From Prevotellaceae bacterium (GTDB taxonomy: Bacteria; Bacteroidota; Bacteroidia; Bacteroidales; Bacteroidaceae), in assembly GCA_021204885.1 (NCBI GenBank), contig JAJPYP010000213.1:1-5727 (forward strand): a DNA stretch of 5,727 nt, given 5' to 3'. The translations under genes and the position numbers were made by a program. This document shows, piece by piece, positions 1 to 5,654 of the stretch. Positions within the stretch are counted from its first letter, which is position 1. Each line of letters opens with the position of its first letter. The notes below the pieces were generated by a model. The model was not told the DNA's origin, ran no database searches, and saw only the letters and a list, made by a program, of their open reading frames with translations.

Positions 1-158
1 TCCAGCGCAAGTTCTCCATCGGCTACAACCGTGCCGGCCGCATCATGGACCAGTTAGAGAAGGCGGGCATCGTGGGCCCCATACAGGGCAGCAAGCCCCG
101 CGAGGTGTGCTGCACCGACGAGATGGACTTGGAGATGCGTTTGAAGAACATCCTCTAA
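1..158 (+). CDS. ftsK: DNA translocase FtsK, C-terminal end (partial)
   Basis: The window opens inside this gene; the first complete codon is at position 3 and the TAA stop is at 156-158. The visible 51 residues ([22 protein letters not shown]..., ending LEMRLKNIL) match the FtsK/SpoIIIE gamma domain, a winged helix that in this family reads the chromosomal KOPS orientation sequences and directs the hexameric ATPase toward the terminus during division. The signature is '[16 protein letters not shown]' followed by '[14 protein letters not shown]'. The ATPase motor and the membrane-spanning N-terminus lie outside the window. The short acidic tail after the winged helix looks like a normal end, so there is no sign of truncation at the 3' side. 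The lolA-like gene starts 16 bases downstream on the same strand, which suggests cotranscription. Confidence 0.95.
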   Translation, partial: QRKFSIGYNRAGRIMDQLEKAGIVGPIQGSKPREVCCTDEMDLEMRLKNIL

Positions 159-174
159 CCCCTGACCGCCGCCC

Positions 175-810
175 ATGCACCTCATAAGACACCTGTTGCC
201 CGCGCTGCTCCTGCCGCTTGCCTTGCCCCTCATGGCACAGCAAGCCGACGAGGCGCGTGCCCTCTTGGACCGCACCGCCGAGGCCTTCCGGCAGATGGAC
301 GGCGTGGAGATGCACTTCACCGTGCGTGCCCCCGAAGGCCAAAGCCAAGGCATCATCCACCTGCAAGACACCAAGTTCTACTTGGAAGCGGGCGGTACCC
401 TCACCTGGTTCGACGGCACGACGCAGTGGACATACCTCACCGATGCCGACGAGGTGAACATCTCCTGCCCCACGGCCGAGGAACTGCAAGCCCTGAGCCC
501 CTACAGCTGGCTCACCCTCTACCGCACGGGCTACAACCTGAAACTCTCCCGGCAAGGCACCGATGCCGACAAGACCACCTATAAGGTAGTGATGAACGCG
601 CGGGAAAAAGACGCGGAGATACGCTGCCTCATCGTCTACATAGACAAGGCCACCTTGCGTCCGCAGAAAGTGGGCCTGCTTAACCGCGGCAGCAAGGAGG
701 CCATCGTGCTCGTTGCCGACAGCTACAAGACGGGGCAGCACTACAGTGACGCCTACTTCCGCTTCGACCCCGCCGCACACCCCGATGCCGAGATAATAGA
801 CTTACGATAA
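175..810 (+). CDS. lolA: LolA-like outer-membrane lipoprotein carrier protein
   Basis: This encodes a 211-residue secreted protein. LolA proteins are periplasmic chaperones that take lipoproteins released by the inner-membrane LolCDE transporter and ferry them to the outer membrane. Residues 1-21 form a signal peptide: a short basic start (R5, H6), a Leu/Pro/Ala-rich core, and probable cleavage after LMA-21 before QQ. The mature part looks like the half-barrel LolA fold: an amphipathic helix (about 24-41, EARALLDRTAEAFRQM), then alternating strands with the Bacteroidota-type motifs 'GTLTWFDGTTQWTYL' (74-88) and 'SPYSWLTLYRTGYNLKL' (108-124). Length fits the family. It sits 16 bases after ftsK and 17 before trxB; ftsK-lolA adjacency is also common in Proteobacteria, which supports the call. 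No Shine-Dalgarno is visible before the ATG. The lolA name rests on motifs and context, since LolA sequences diverge strongly. Confidence 0.85.
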   Translation: MHLIRHLLPALLLPLALPLMAQQADEARALLDRTAEAFRQMDGVEMHFTVRAPEGQSQGIIHLQDTKFYLEAGGTLTWFDGTTQWTYLTDADEVNISCPTAEELQALSPYSWLTLYRTGYNLKLSRQGTDADKTTYKVVMNAREKDAEIRCLIVYIDKATLRPQKVGLLNRGSKEAIVLVADSYKTGQHYSDAYFRFDPAAHPDAEIIDLR

Positions 811-827
811 CCCTAAAACCCCAGATT

Positions 828-1763
828 ATGGAACAAGAAAACGTACAATGCCTGATTATAGGCTCCGGCCCCGCCGGTTACACCGCCGCCATCTACGCCT
901 CGCGTGCCAACCTCAGCCCCGTGCTCTATGAAGGGCTGCAACCGGGCGGCCAGTTGACCACCACCACCGACATCGAGAACTTTCCCGGCTACCCCGAGGG
1001 TACCAGCGGGCAGCAGCTCATGGACGACCTGCGTGCCCAAGCGTTGCGCTTCGGCGCCGACATCCGTGCGGGCGTGGCCACGGCGGCCGACCTAAGCCGG
1101 GCCCCTTACCGCATCACCGTCGACGACGGCCACGAGTTGCTTGCCAAGACGCTTATCATCGCCACCGGCGCCACCGCCAAGTACTTGGGGTTGGACGACG
1201 AGACCAAATATGCCGGCATGGGCGTGAGCGCGTGCGCCACTTGCGACGGCTTCTTCTACCGCAAGAAGACGGTGGCCGTAGTGGGCGGCGGCGACACCGC
1301 GTGCGAGGAGGCCACCTACTTGGCAGGCTTGGCCGCCAAGGTCTATTTGGTGGTGCGCAAGCCCTTCTTGCGTGCCTCGAAAATCATGCAGGAGCGCGTC
1401 ATGCAGCATCCCAAGATCACCGTGCTGTTCGAGCATAATGCCACTGGCCTCTACGGCGAAGAGGGCGTGGAAGGCATGCACGTGGTCAAGCGGTTGGGGC
1501 AGCCCGACGAGACCCGTTACGACATCCCCATCGACGGCTTCTTCCTTGCCATCGGCCACAAGCCCAACTCCGAGCTCTTCCGTCCCTACCTGCAGACAGA
1601 CGAGACGGGTTACATCATCACAGAGCCGGGCACGCCCCGCACCAACCTGCCCGGCGTGTTCGCCGCAGGCGATGTGGCCGACCCGCATTACCGTCAGGCC
1701 ATCACGGCTGCCGCCTCGGGCTGCAAGGCCGCGTTGGAAGCCGAGAGGTTCTTGAAGCAGTAA
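828..1763 (+). CDS. trxB: Thioredoxin-disulfide reductase
   Basis: This is a complete 311-residue low-molecular-weight thioredoxin reductase, a cytoplasmic FAD enzyme that passes electrons from NADPH to thioredoxin. The N-terminal FAD dinucleotide fold has GSGPAG at residues 12-17. The redox-active disulfide is C136-A-T-C139, followed by DG. The NADPH-binding fold has GGGDTA at 153-158. The closing FAD motif GVFAAGDV is at 276-283, with the usual G281-D282. Length matches the family. Where E. coli has HRRDxxR, which contacts the NADPH 2'-phosphate, this protein reads VRKPFLR; the first and last basic residues remain and the middle Arg is Lys, so NADPH use is still likely. It is probably the last gene of an ftsK-lolA-trxB operon. 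Its stop codon is one base from the stop of the converging regulator gene and lies within an inverted repeat. Confidence 0.97.
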   Translation: MEQENVQCLIIGSGPAGYTAAIYASRANLSPVLYEGLQPGGQLTTTTDIENFPGYPEGTSGQQLMDDLRAQALRFGADIRAGVATAADLSRAPYRITVDDGHELLAKTLIIATGATAKYLGLDDETKYAGMGVSACATCDGFFYRKKTVAVVGGGDTACEEATYLAGLAAKVYLVVRKPFLRASKIMQERVMQHPKITVLFEHNATGLYGEEGVEGMHVVKRLGQPDETRYDIPIDGFFLAIGHKPNSELFRPYLQTDETGYIITEPGTPRTNLPGVFAAGDVADPHYRQAITAAASGCKAALEAERFLKQ

Positions 1764-1780
1764 GTTAACCTATCTTACTG
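1758..1780. terminator. Inverted repeat across the trxB/regulator stop codons, possible bidirectional terminator
   Basis: CAGTAAG (1758-1764) and CTTACTG (1774-1780) form a perfect 7-bp stem with a 9-base loop. The left arm contains the trxB TAA and the loop contains the stop of the convergent regulator gene (1765-1767 read on the minus strand). There is no T-run after the stem in either direction and the stem is only moderately stable, so it does not look like a classic intrinsic terminator. It could instead act as an mRNA 3'-end stabiliser, or be a chance repeat. Confidence 0.4.
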
Positions 1781-2466
1781 ATCTTCCTCAGCTTCTCTTC
1801 CTCGATAATCTTGATTTTCCTCCCGTCAATCGCAATGAGCCGCTCTGCGGCGAATTGCGATAGGGTGCGGATGGCATTCGACGTGGTCATGTTGGAAAGG
1901 TTGGCCAAGTCCTCGCGCGAGAGGTAGATGCTCAGTGTAGAGCCGTCCTCCTCCAATCCATAGCCCTCGCGAAGGAAGAGCAGCGACTCCGCCAACCGCC
2001 CGCGTATGTGCTTCTGGGTGAGGTTCACCGTGCGCTCGTCGGCCACGCCAAGGTCGATGGAGAGCTGCTTGATGAAGAACATGGCCAAGTCAGGGTTCTC
2101 GCGCACTAACCGCTTGATGGCCGTCATGGGTATCATGCAGATGAGCGAGGGCTCGAAAGCCGCCGCCGCCGTGACGAACGGCTCCTGTGCGAAGTAGGCG
2201 CGGTAGCCGAAGTACTCCACCGGCTTGATCATGCGGATAATCTGGCTCCGTCCGCCCACGCCGTCCTTGTAAATCTTCACCTTGCCGCTAAGCAGGCACA
2301 TCAAGTTGGAAGGCTCCTCGCCTTCGGTATACACAATCTCGTTCTTCCTATAATGTTGTAGGGTAAAATGATTGGCCAAGAACTCCCTTTGCTCTTGGGT
2401 AAGCGGTTCCCACATCTCGGCAATCAAGCTTGGGATATGTATATCTGCAGAATTACTCCTAACCAT
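1765..2466 (-). CDS. Crp/Fnr-family transcriptional regulator
   Basis: This encodes a 233-residue regulator. Residues about 20-135 form the cyclic-nucleotide-binding-like beta-roll ('FTLQHYRKNEIVYTEGEEPSNLMCLLSGKVKIYKDG'), then the long dimerisation helix (about 136-165), then a C-terminal winged helix-turn-helix (about 177-220, 'LSREDLANLSNMTTSNAIRTLSQFA'). In the region equivalent to the Crp phosphate-binding cassette it reads FGYRAYFAQEPFVTAAA (86-102), lacking the cAMP-ligand Glu and Arg. The only Cys residues are C57 and C110, so there is no Fnr-type iron-sulfur cluster; the effector is unknown. In the recognition helix the Crp base-reading R-E is T-S, with one Arg (R200) kept. I chose the ATG at 2466. 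A longer frame from TTG at 2508 is open but overlaps the promoter-like boxes, and its extra residues (LLLCYTTVFCKTA) do not resemble the family. The DUF5686-type gene is divergent upstream. Confidence 0.93.
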   Translation of the reverse strand: MVRSNSADIHIPSLIAEMWEPLTQEQREFLANHFTLQHYRKNEIVYTEGEEPSNLMCLLSGKVKIYKDGVGGRSQIIRMIKPVEYFGYRAYFAQEPFVTAAAAFEPSLICMIPMTAIKRLVRENPDLAMFFIKQLSIDLGVADERTVNLTQKHIRGRLAESLLFLREGYGLEEDGSTLSIYLSREDLANLSNMTTSNAIRTLSQFAAERLIAIDGRKIKIIEEEKLRKISKIG

Positions 2467-2469
2467 GGC

Positions 2470-2483
2470 TGTTTTACAAAACA
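2470..2483. promoter_or_regulatory. Perfect 14-bp palindrome upstream of the Crp/Fnr-type gene, operator candidate
   Basis: TGTTTTACAAAACA has two perfect 6-bp arms and a 2-bp centre. It lies between the candidate promoter boxes and the regulator's ATG (2464-2466), close to the expected transcription start. A second, weaker inverted repeat, ACAC-N4-GTGT (2481-2492), abuts it. Dyad sites are the usual targets of dimeric Crp/Fnr proteins, so autorepression is a reasonable inference. The sequence is not the classical Crp (TGTGA-N6-TCACA) or Fnr (TTGAT-N4-ATCAA) site. Confidence 0.4.
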
Positions 2484-2496
2484 CTGTTGTGTAGCA

Positions 2497-2504
2497 CAAA
2501 AGTA
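2497..2504 (-). promoter_or_regulatory. Bacteroides-type -7 box, proximal candidate for the Crp/Fnr-type gene
   Basis: Read on the minus strand this is TACTTTTG, an exact match to the TAnnTTTG -7 consensus of the Bacteroidota primary sigma factor. No TTTG -33 box is seen at the usual 19-21 base spacing. Transcription would begin around 2490, giving a leader of about 25 bases to the ATG at 2466. Confidence 0.45.
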
Positions 2505-2509
2505 ACAAT

Positions 2510-2540
2510 AAAAATTAGAACTCGGTATATAAGTGACAAA
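2510..2540 (-). promoter_or_regulatory. Bacteroides-type promoter, distal candidate for the Crp/Fnr-type gene
   Basis: On the minus strand a TTTG -33 box (2540 to 2537) is followed after 19 bases by TAATTTTT (2517 to 2510), a 7-of-8 match to TAnnTTTG. Box spacing fits the Bacteroidota consensus. The start would fall near 2504, again upstream of the ATG at 2466 but downstream of the TTG at 2508, which argues against the longer protein. Either this or the proximal box could be the functional promoter. Confidence 0.45.
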
Positions 2541-2601
2541 AAAATACGTGCAAAAGGAAAAAAAGAGCGCCCAAACTACCAAATCATAACCACCTTCTCC
2601 C

Positions 2602-2609
2602 TAAATTTG
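2602..2609 (+). promoter_or_regulatory. Bacteroides-type -7 box for the DUF5686-type gene
   Basis: TAAATTTG matches TAnnTTTG exactly and lies 26 bases before the TTG start at 2636. The expected transcription start near 2615 leaves a leader of roughly 20 bases. No TTTG is present about 20 bases further upstream, so the -33 element is missing or degenerate. The position supports the TTG as the real translation start. Confidence 0.45.
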
Positions 2610-2635
2610 CCGTCAATACGAATACGCTCCAAAGG

Positions 2636-4894
2636 TTGAACGGCCGCTTATATACCACCCTGCTGCTCCTGTTGCCCCTTGCCATCCTCACCGGGCAGCC
2701 CCTGCAAGCCAAGCGCCTTGCCGGCGCCCCCGACCAGGCGCGTGCCTTGGCCGACTCCATCATGGAGAAGGTCATCTTCTTCGCCCCCTTCTACGAGCAC
2801 ATCGTCGACGACTACCATGCCACCCTCTACGTGAAGGGCCAGGTACACGTGCGCAAGCAGAACCGCCTCGTGCGCTACATCCCCTCCATGTTCCGCCTGC
2901 GCAAGGGGGTAGACCGATACATCATGGAGAACTACAGCGAGCTGCACTACACCGCTCCCAACATCTACGACCAGAAAGTCACCGCCGGCATAGGCACCTC
3001 CTCGCGCTTCTGGGAGATGGACGGGCACCTCTTGGAGTATTTCCACATCAACATCTACGCCTCCACGCTGCTCTTCGACAGGCTGCTCTCGCCCCTTGCC
3101 CCCAACGCCCGCAGCTACTACACCTACCGGGTCGACTCCATCGGCGGCACAGGCCACGACCGGCAGTTCAAGATAAGCTTCACCCCCAAGAGCAAGAGCT
3201 ACCAGCTCGTGTCCGGCTACATGGTGGTGAGCGAGAACGTGTGGAGCGTGCGCGAGATACGCTTCAAGGGATACTCCGAGCTGCTGCGCTTCAACAACCT
3301 CTTGCAGATGGGTGAAGTGGGCACCCCCGAGGAGTTCCTGCCCCTGGTCTGCCGCATGCAGGCCACCTTCCGCTTTCTGGGCAACGTGATGGACGGCACC
3401 TACACCTCCGTGTTGCACTACGGCGCCATCACCCAGAAGACCCCCACCGAGGTCGACCTGCACGGGCTCAAGGCCCGCACCGGCCGCAGCCGCTACGACC
3501 TCTCCGACTCCTACACCCTCTCCACCGACACCAACGCCTTCCGTCGAGACACGGCCTACTTCAGCACCATCCGCCCCGAGCCGCTCGCGCCCCACGAGCA
3601 GCAAATCTACGACGACTACTTCCTCGGGGCCGATACCTCCAAGGCAGCCCCCTCCCGCCAGCGGCACCAAGTGTTCTGGGGGCAAATAGGCGACGCCCTC
3701 TTGAGCCGCTACACCGTAAACCTGTCTACCGTAGGCAGCGTGCGCTGCTCGCCCCTCATCAACCCCTTCTTGCTGAGCTACAGCCACAGCAACGGCTTCT
3801 CCTACCGGCAAGAGTTCAAGTACAACCGCCTCTTCACGGGCGACCGCCTCTTGCGCGTCGTGCCCAAGATAGGATACAACTTCAACCGCAACGAGTTCTA
3901 CTGGGCCATCAACTCCGACTACGACTACCTGCCCACCAAGCGAGCCTCGCTCCACATAAGCGTGGGCAACGGCAACCGCATCTACAGCAGCGAGATCTTG
4001 GACGAGCTCCATGCCATGCCCGACAGCATCTTCGACTTCAACCGCATCCACCTCGACTACTTTAAAGACCTCTACCTGCAAGTGCGTCACAGCTGGGAGA
4101 TGGTCAACGGGCTTACGCTCGACGTAGGCTTCTCCATACACCGCCGCCGCGAGGCCAAGTATTCCGACTTCACCGTCATCACCCCCGACGGGGCCGACAC
4201 GCCCGCCACCGACAGCCCCTCGGGCGGCGTCACCTTCGACACCGAGTACTTGAGGCGCTTCCGCCACAGCTACATCAACTTCGCCCCCCGCGTGCGTCTC
4301 ACGTGGACACCCGGCCAGTACTACTACATGAACGGGCAGCGTAAGGTGAACCTCTACTCCCGCTATCCCACCATGTCGGTAGATTGGGAACGCGGCATCA
4401 GCGGGGTCTTCCACAGCACCGGCCGCTACGAGCGTGTGGAGGCCGACGTGCAATACGCCCTCGCCTTGGGCCTGATGCGCAACATCTACTTCCGTGGAGG
4501 CTGGGGCAAGTTCACCAACCAAAAGGAACTCTATTTCGTGGACTTCGCCAACTTGGCCCGCTCCAACCTGCCCGTAGGGTGGAACGACGATATAGGGGGC
4601 GTGTTCCAGCTCTTGGACCGCCGCTGGTACAACTCCTCCACCCAGTACGTCCGCGCCAACCTCACCTACGAGGCCCCCTTCCTGCTGCTCACCCACCTAA
4701 GGAAGTACACCCAATACATCCTCAACGAGCGCCTCTACCTGAACGTGCTGCGCATGCCCCGCCTGCACCCCTACACCGAGCTGGGTTACGGCATCGGCAC
4801 CAACGTCTTCGACTTCGGCCTCTTCGTGAGCTTCGCCAACTGGAAGTACAGCGAAGTGGGCGTGAAGTTCACCTTCGAGCTTTTCGACAAGTAA
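2636..4894 (+). CDS. DUF5686-type outer-membrane beta-barrel protein, TTG start
   Basis: This encodes a 752-residue secreted protein with no established biochemical role; family members are Bacteroidota outer-membrane proteins. The start is TTG at 2636. No in-frame ATG or GTG lies between the upstream stop at 2534 and this codon, and the next ATG (codon 43, at 2762) would remove the signal peptide. Residues 1-25 are that signal peptide (MNGRLYTTLLLLLPLAILTG, with likely cleavage after LQA-25). A conserved N-terminal region follows (about 34-300; 'DSIMEKVIFFAPFYEHIVDDYHATLYVKGQ' at its start). From about 344 to the end the sequence alternates polar and aromatic residues like a beta-barrel, with a final strand VGVKFTFELFDK resembling a barrel-assembly signal. 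A Ser/Pro/Asp-rich loop sits near 513-535. Many relatives begin with a carboxypeptidase-regulatory-like domain before this region; here it is absent. The gene almost never uses TTA, CTA or TCA codons. It could also be assigned to a TonB-independent barrel family of unknown cargo. Confidence 0.83.
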   Translation: MNGRLYTTLLLLLPLAILTGQPLQAKRLAGAPDQARALADSIMEKVIFFAPFYEHIVDDYHATLYVKGQVHVRKQNRLVRYIPSMFRLRKGVDRYIMENYSELHYTAPNIYDQKVTAGIGTSSRFWEMDGHLLEYFHINIYASTLLFDRLLSPLAPNARSYYTYRVDSIGGTGHDRQFKISFTPKSKSYQLVSGYMVVSENVWSVREIRFKGYSELLRFNNLLQMGEVGTPEEFLPLVCRMQATFRFLGNVMDGTYTSVLHYGAITQKTPTEVDLHGLKARTGRSRYDLSDSYTLSTDTNAFRRDTAYFSTIRPEPLAPHEQQIYDDYFLGADTSKAAPSRQRHQVFWGQIGDALLSRYTVNLSTVGSVRCSPLINPFLLSYSHSNGFSYRQEFKYNRLFTGDRLLRVVPKIGYNFNRNEFYWAINSDYDYLPTKRASLHISVGNGNRIYSSEILDELHAMPDSIFDFNRIHLDYFKDLYLQVRHSWEMVNGLTLDVGFSIHRRREAKYSDFTVITPDGADTPATDSPSGGVTFDTEYLRRFRHSYINFAPRVRLTWTPGQYYYMNGQRKVNLYSRYPTMSVDWERGISGVFHSTGRYERVEADVQYALALGLMRNIYFRGGWGKFTNQKELYFVDFANLARSNLPVGWNDDIGGVFQLLDRRWYNSSTQYVRANLTYEAPFLLLTHLRKYTQYILNERLYLNVLRMPRLHPYTELGYGIGTNVFDFGLFVSFANWKYSEVGVKFTFELFDK

Positions 4895-4906
4895 ACGCGA
4901 GGGTGG

Positions 4907-4960
4907 GGTGGGCGCGTCGCAAGTGCTTCGCCTCGCCTGCGCTGCCACCTTATTTATATA
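4907..4960 (+). terminator. Candidate intrinsic terminator of the DUF5686-type gene
   Basis: GGTGG-GCGC (4907-4915) can pair with GCGC-TG-CCACC (4939-4949), giving 9 GC-rich base pairs with a two-base bulge and a 23-base loop that has some pairing of its own. TTATTTATATA (4950-4960) follows directly. This fits a rho-independent terminator for the plus-strand transcript, ending inside the antisense 3' end of the methyltransferase gene. The large loop and bulge lower confidence. In the minus direction no T-rich tract follows. Confidence 0.42.
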
Positions 4961-5654
4961 GCAGGAATATCGTGGGCACCTTGGAGAGGTCGGGCACGCG
5001 GCCGCGCCACTCCCTGACGGAGAGCGTGCGGATGAACTCCCCCTCGCACGTAATCCCCGAGGCGATGCACAGCCGTGTCTGCGGCCGGCAAGTGGACAGT
5101 ATCGTCTCCACGAGCTTATTGTTGCGGTAAGGCGTCTCGATAAAGAGTTGCGTCTGGTCTAAGGCGTAGATGCGTTGCTCCAACGTCCGCAAGGCCTTGA
5201 TGCGTGCCGGCTGGTCTATGGGCAGATACCCGTTGAAGGCGAAGCACTGCCCGTTGAAGCCCGATGCCATGAGCGAGAGGATAATGGACGAGGGGCCCAC
5301 GAGCGGCACCACGCGCCACCCCTGCCGCCCGGCCATCTCCACGACGGCCTGTCCGGGGTCGGCCACGCCCGGGCATCCCGCCTCCGATATCACCCCCATC
5401 GACTCGCCTGCGGCTAACGGCCGCAAGAAGCCGGGGATCTCCTCCGCCGCCGTGTGCTTGCCAAGCACGTAGAACCTCAGAGAGTCTATATCCATGGCCG
5501 GCACCACCCGCTTCAAGAACCGACGCGCCGACCGCACATCCTCCACGATAAAGTGGCGTATGCCCCCAATCACCTCCCTGTTGTAGGCAGGCAGCACCCG
5601 CTCCGGGGGCGTCTCCCCCAGCAGCGCCGGCAAAAGATAAAGTGTAGCTTCCAT
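4950..5654 (-). CDS. RsmI-like SAM-dependent methyltransferase (tetrapyrrole-methylase fold)
   Basis: This encodes a 234-residue class III (tetrapyrrole methylase fold) SAM-dependent methyltransferase related to RsmI, which 2'-O-methylates C1402 of 16S rRNA. Recognisable motifs are TLYLLP (4-9), ISEAGCPGVADPG (89-101, equivalent to the RsmI SDAGTPxxxDPG loop), VPLVGPSSIILSLMASG (116-132, the SAM-site region), FNGYLP (140-145) and LFIETPYRNNK (170-180). The RsmI 'TPIGN' start motif is missing and the protein is shorter than E. coli RsmI (286 residues) at both the middle and C-terminus. It is therefore probably the shorter paralogue common in Bacteroidota rather than RsmI itself; its substrate is unknown. 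ATG at 5654 was chosen over upstream in-frame ATGs at 5672 and 5708 because GGAAGG lies 9 bases before it and homology begins at METLYLLP-like MEATLYLLP. It converges on the DUF5686-type gene. Confidence 0.9.
   Translation of the reverse strand: MEATLYLLPALLGETPPERVLPAYNREVIGGIRHFIVEDVRSARRFLKRVVPAMDIDSLRFYVLGKHTAAEEIPGFLRPLAAGESMGVISEAGCPGVADPGQAVVEMAGRQGWRVVPLVGPSSIILSLMASGFNGQCFAFNGYLPIDQPARIKALRTLEQRIYALDQTQLFIETPYRNNKLVETILSTCRPQTRLCIASGITCEGEFIRTLSVREWRGRVPDLSKVPTIFLLYK

Noticed and set aside
1092..1688. Minus-strand open frame of 198 codons within trxB
   Set aside because: It is a codon-register shadow of trxB, whose cofactor and active-site motifs are all in the plus frame.
2648..4696. 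Large minus-strand open frame (682 codons) opposite the barrel gene
   Set aside because: It is in exact codon register with the real gene and its product is a low-complexity Val/Gly/Ala/Glu/His-rich sequence with no recognisable domain. The plus frame has a signal peptide and family motifs. I report only the codon bias it reveals.
4901..4913. G-quadruplex from GGG-T-GGGG-T-GGG
   Set aside because: Only three G-runs are present within short loop distance; a standard intramolecular quadruplex needs four.
4384..5130. Plus-strand open frame of 248 codons running from the barrel gene into the methyltransferase gene
   Set aside because: It is Arg/Pro/His-rich, typical of an off-frame reading of GC-rich DNA, and overlaps two well-supported genes.
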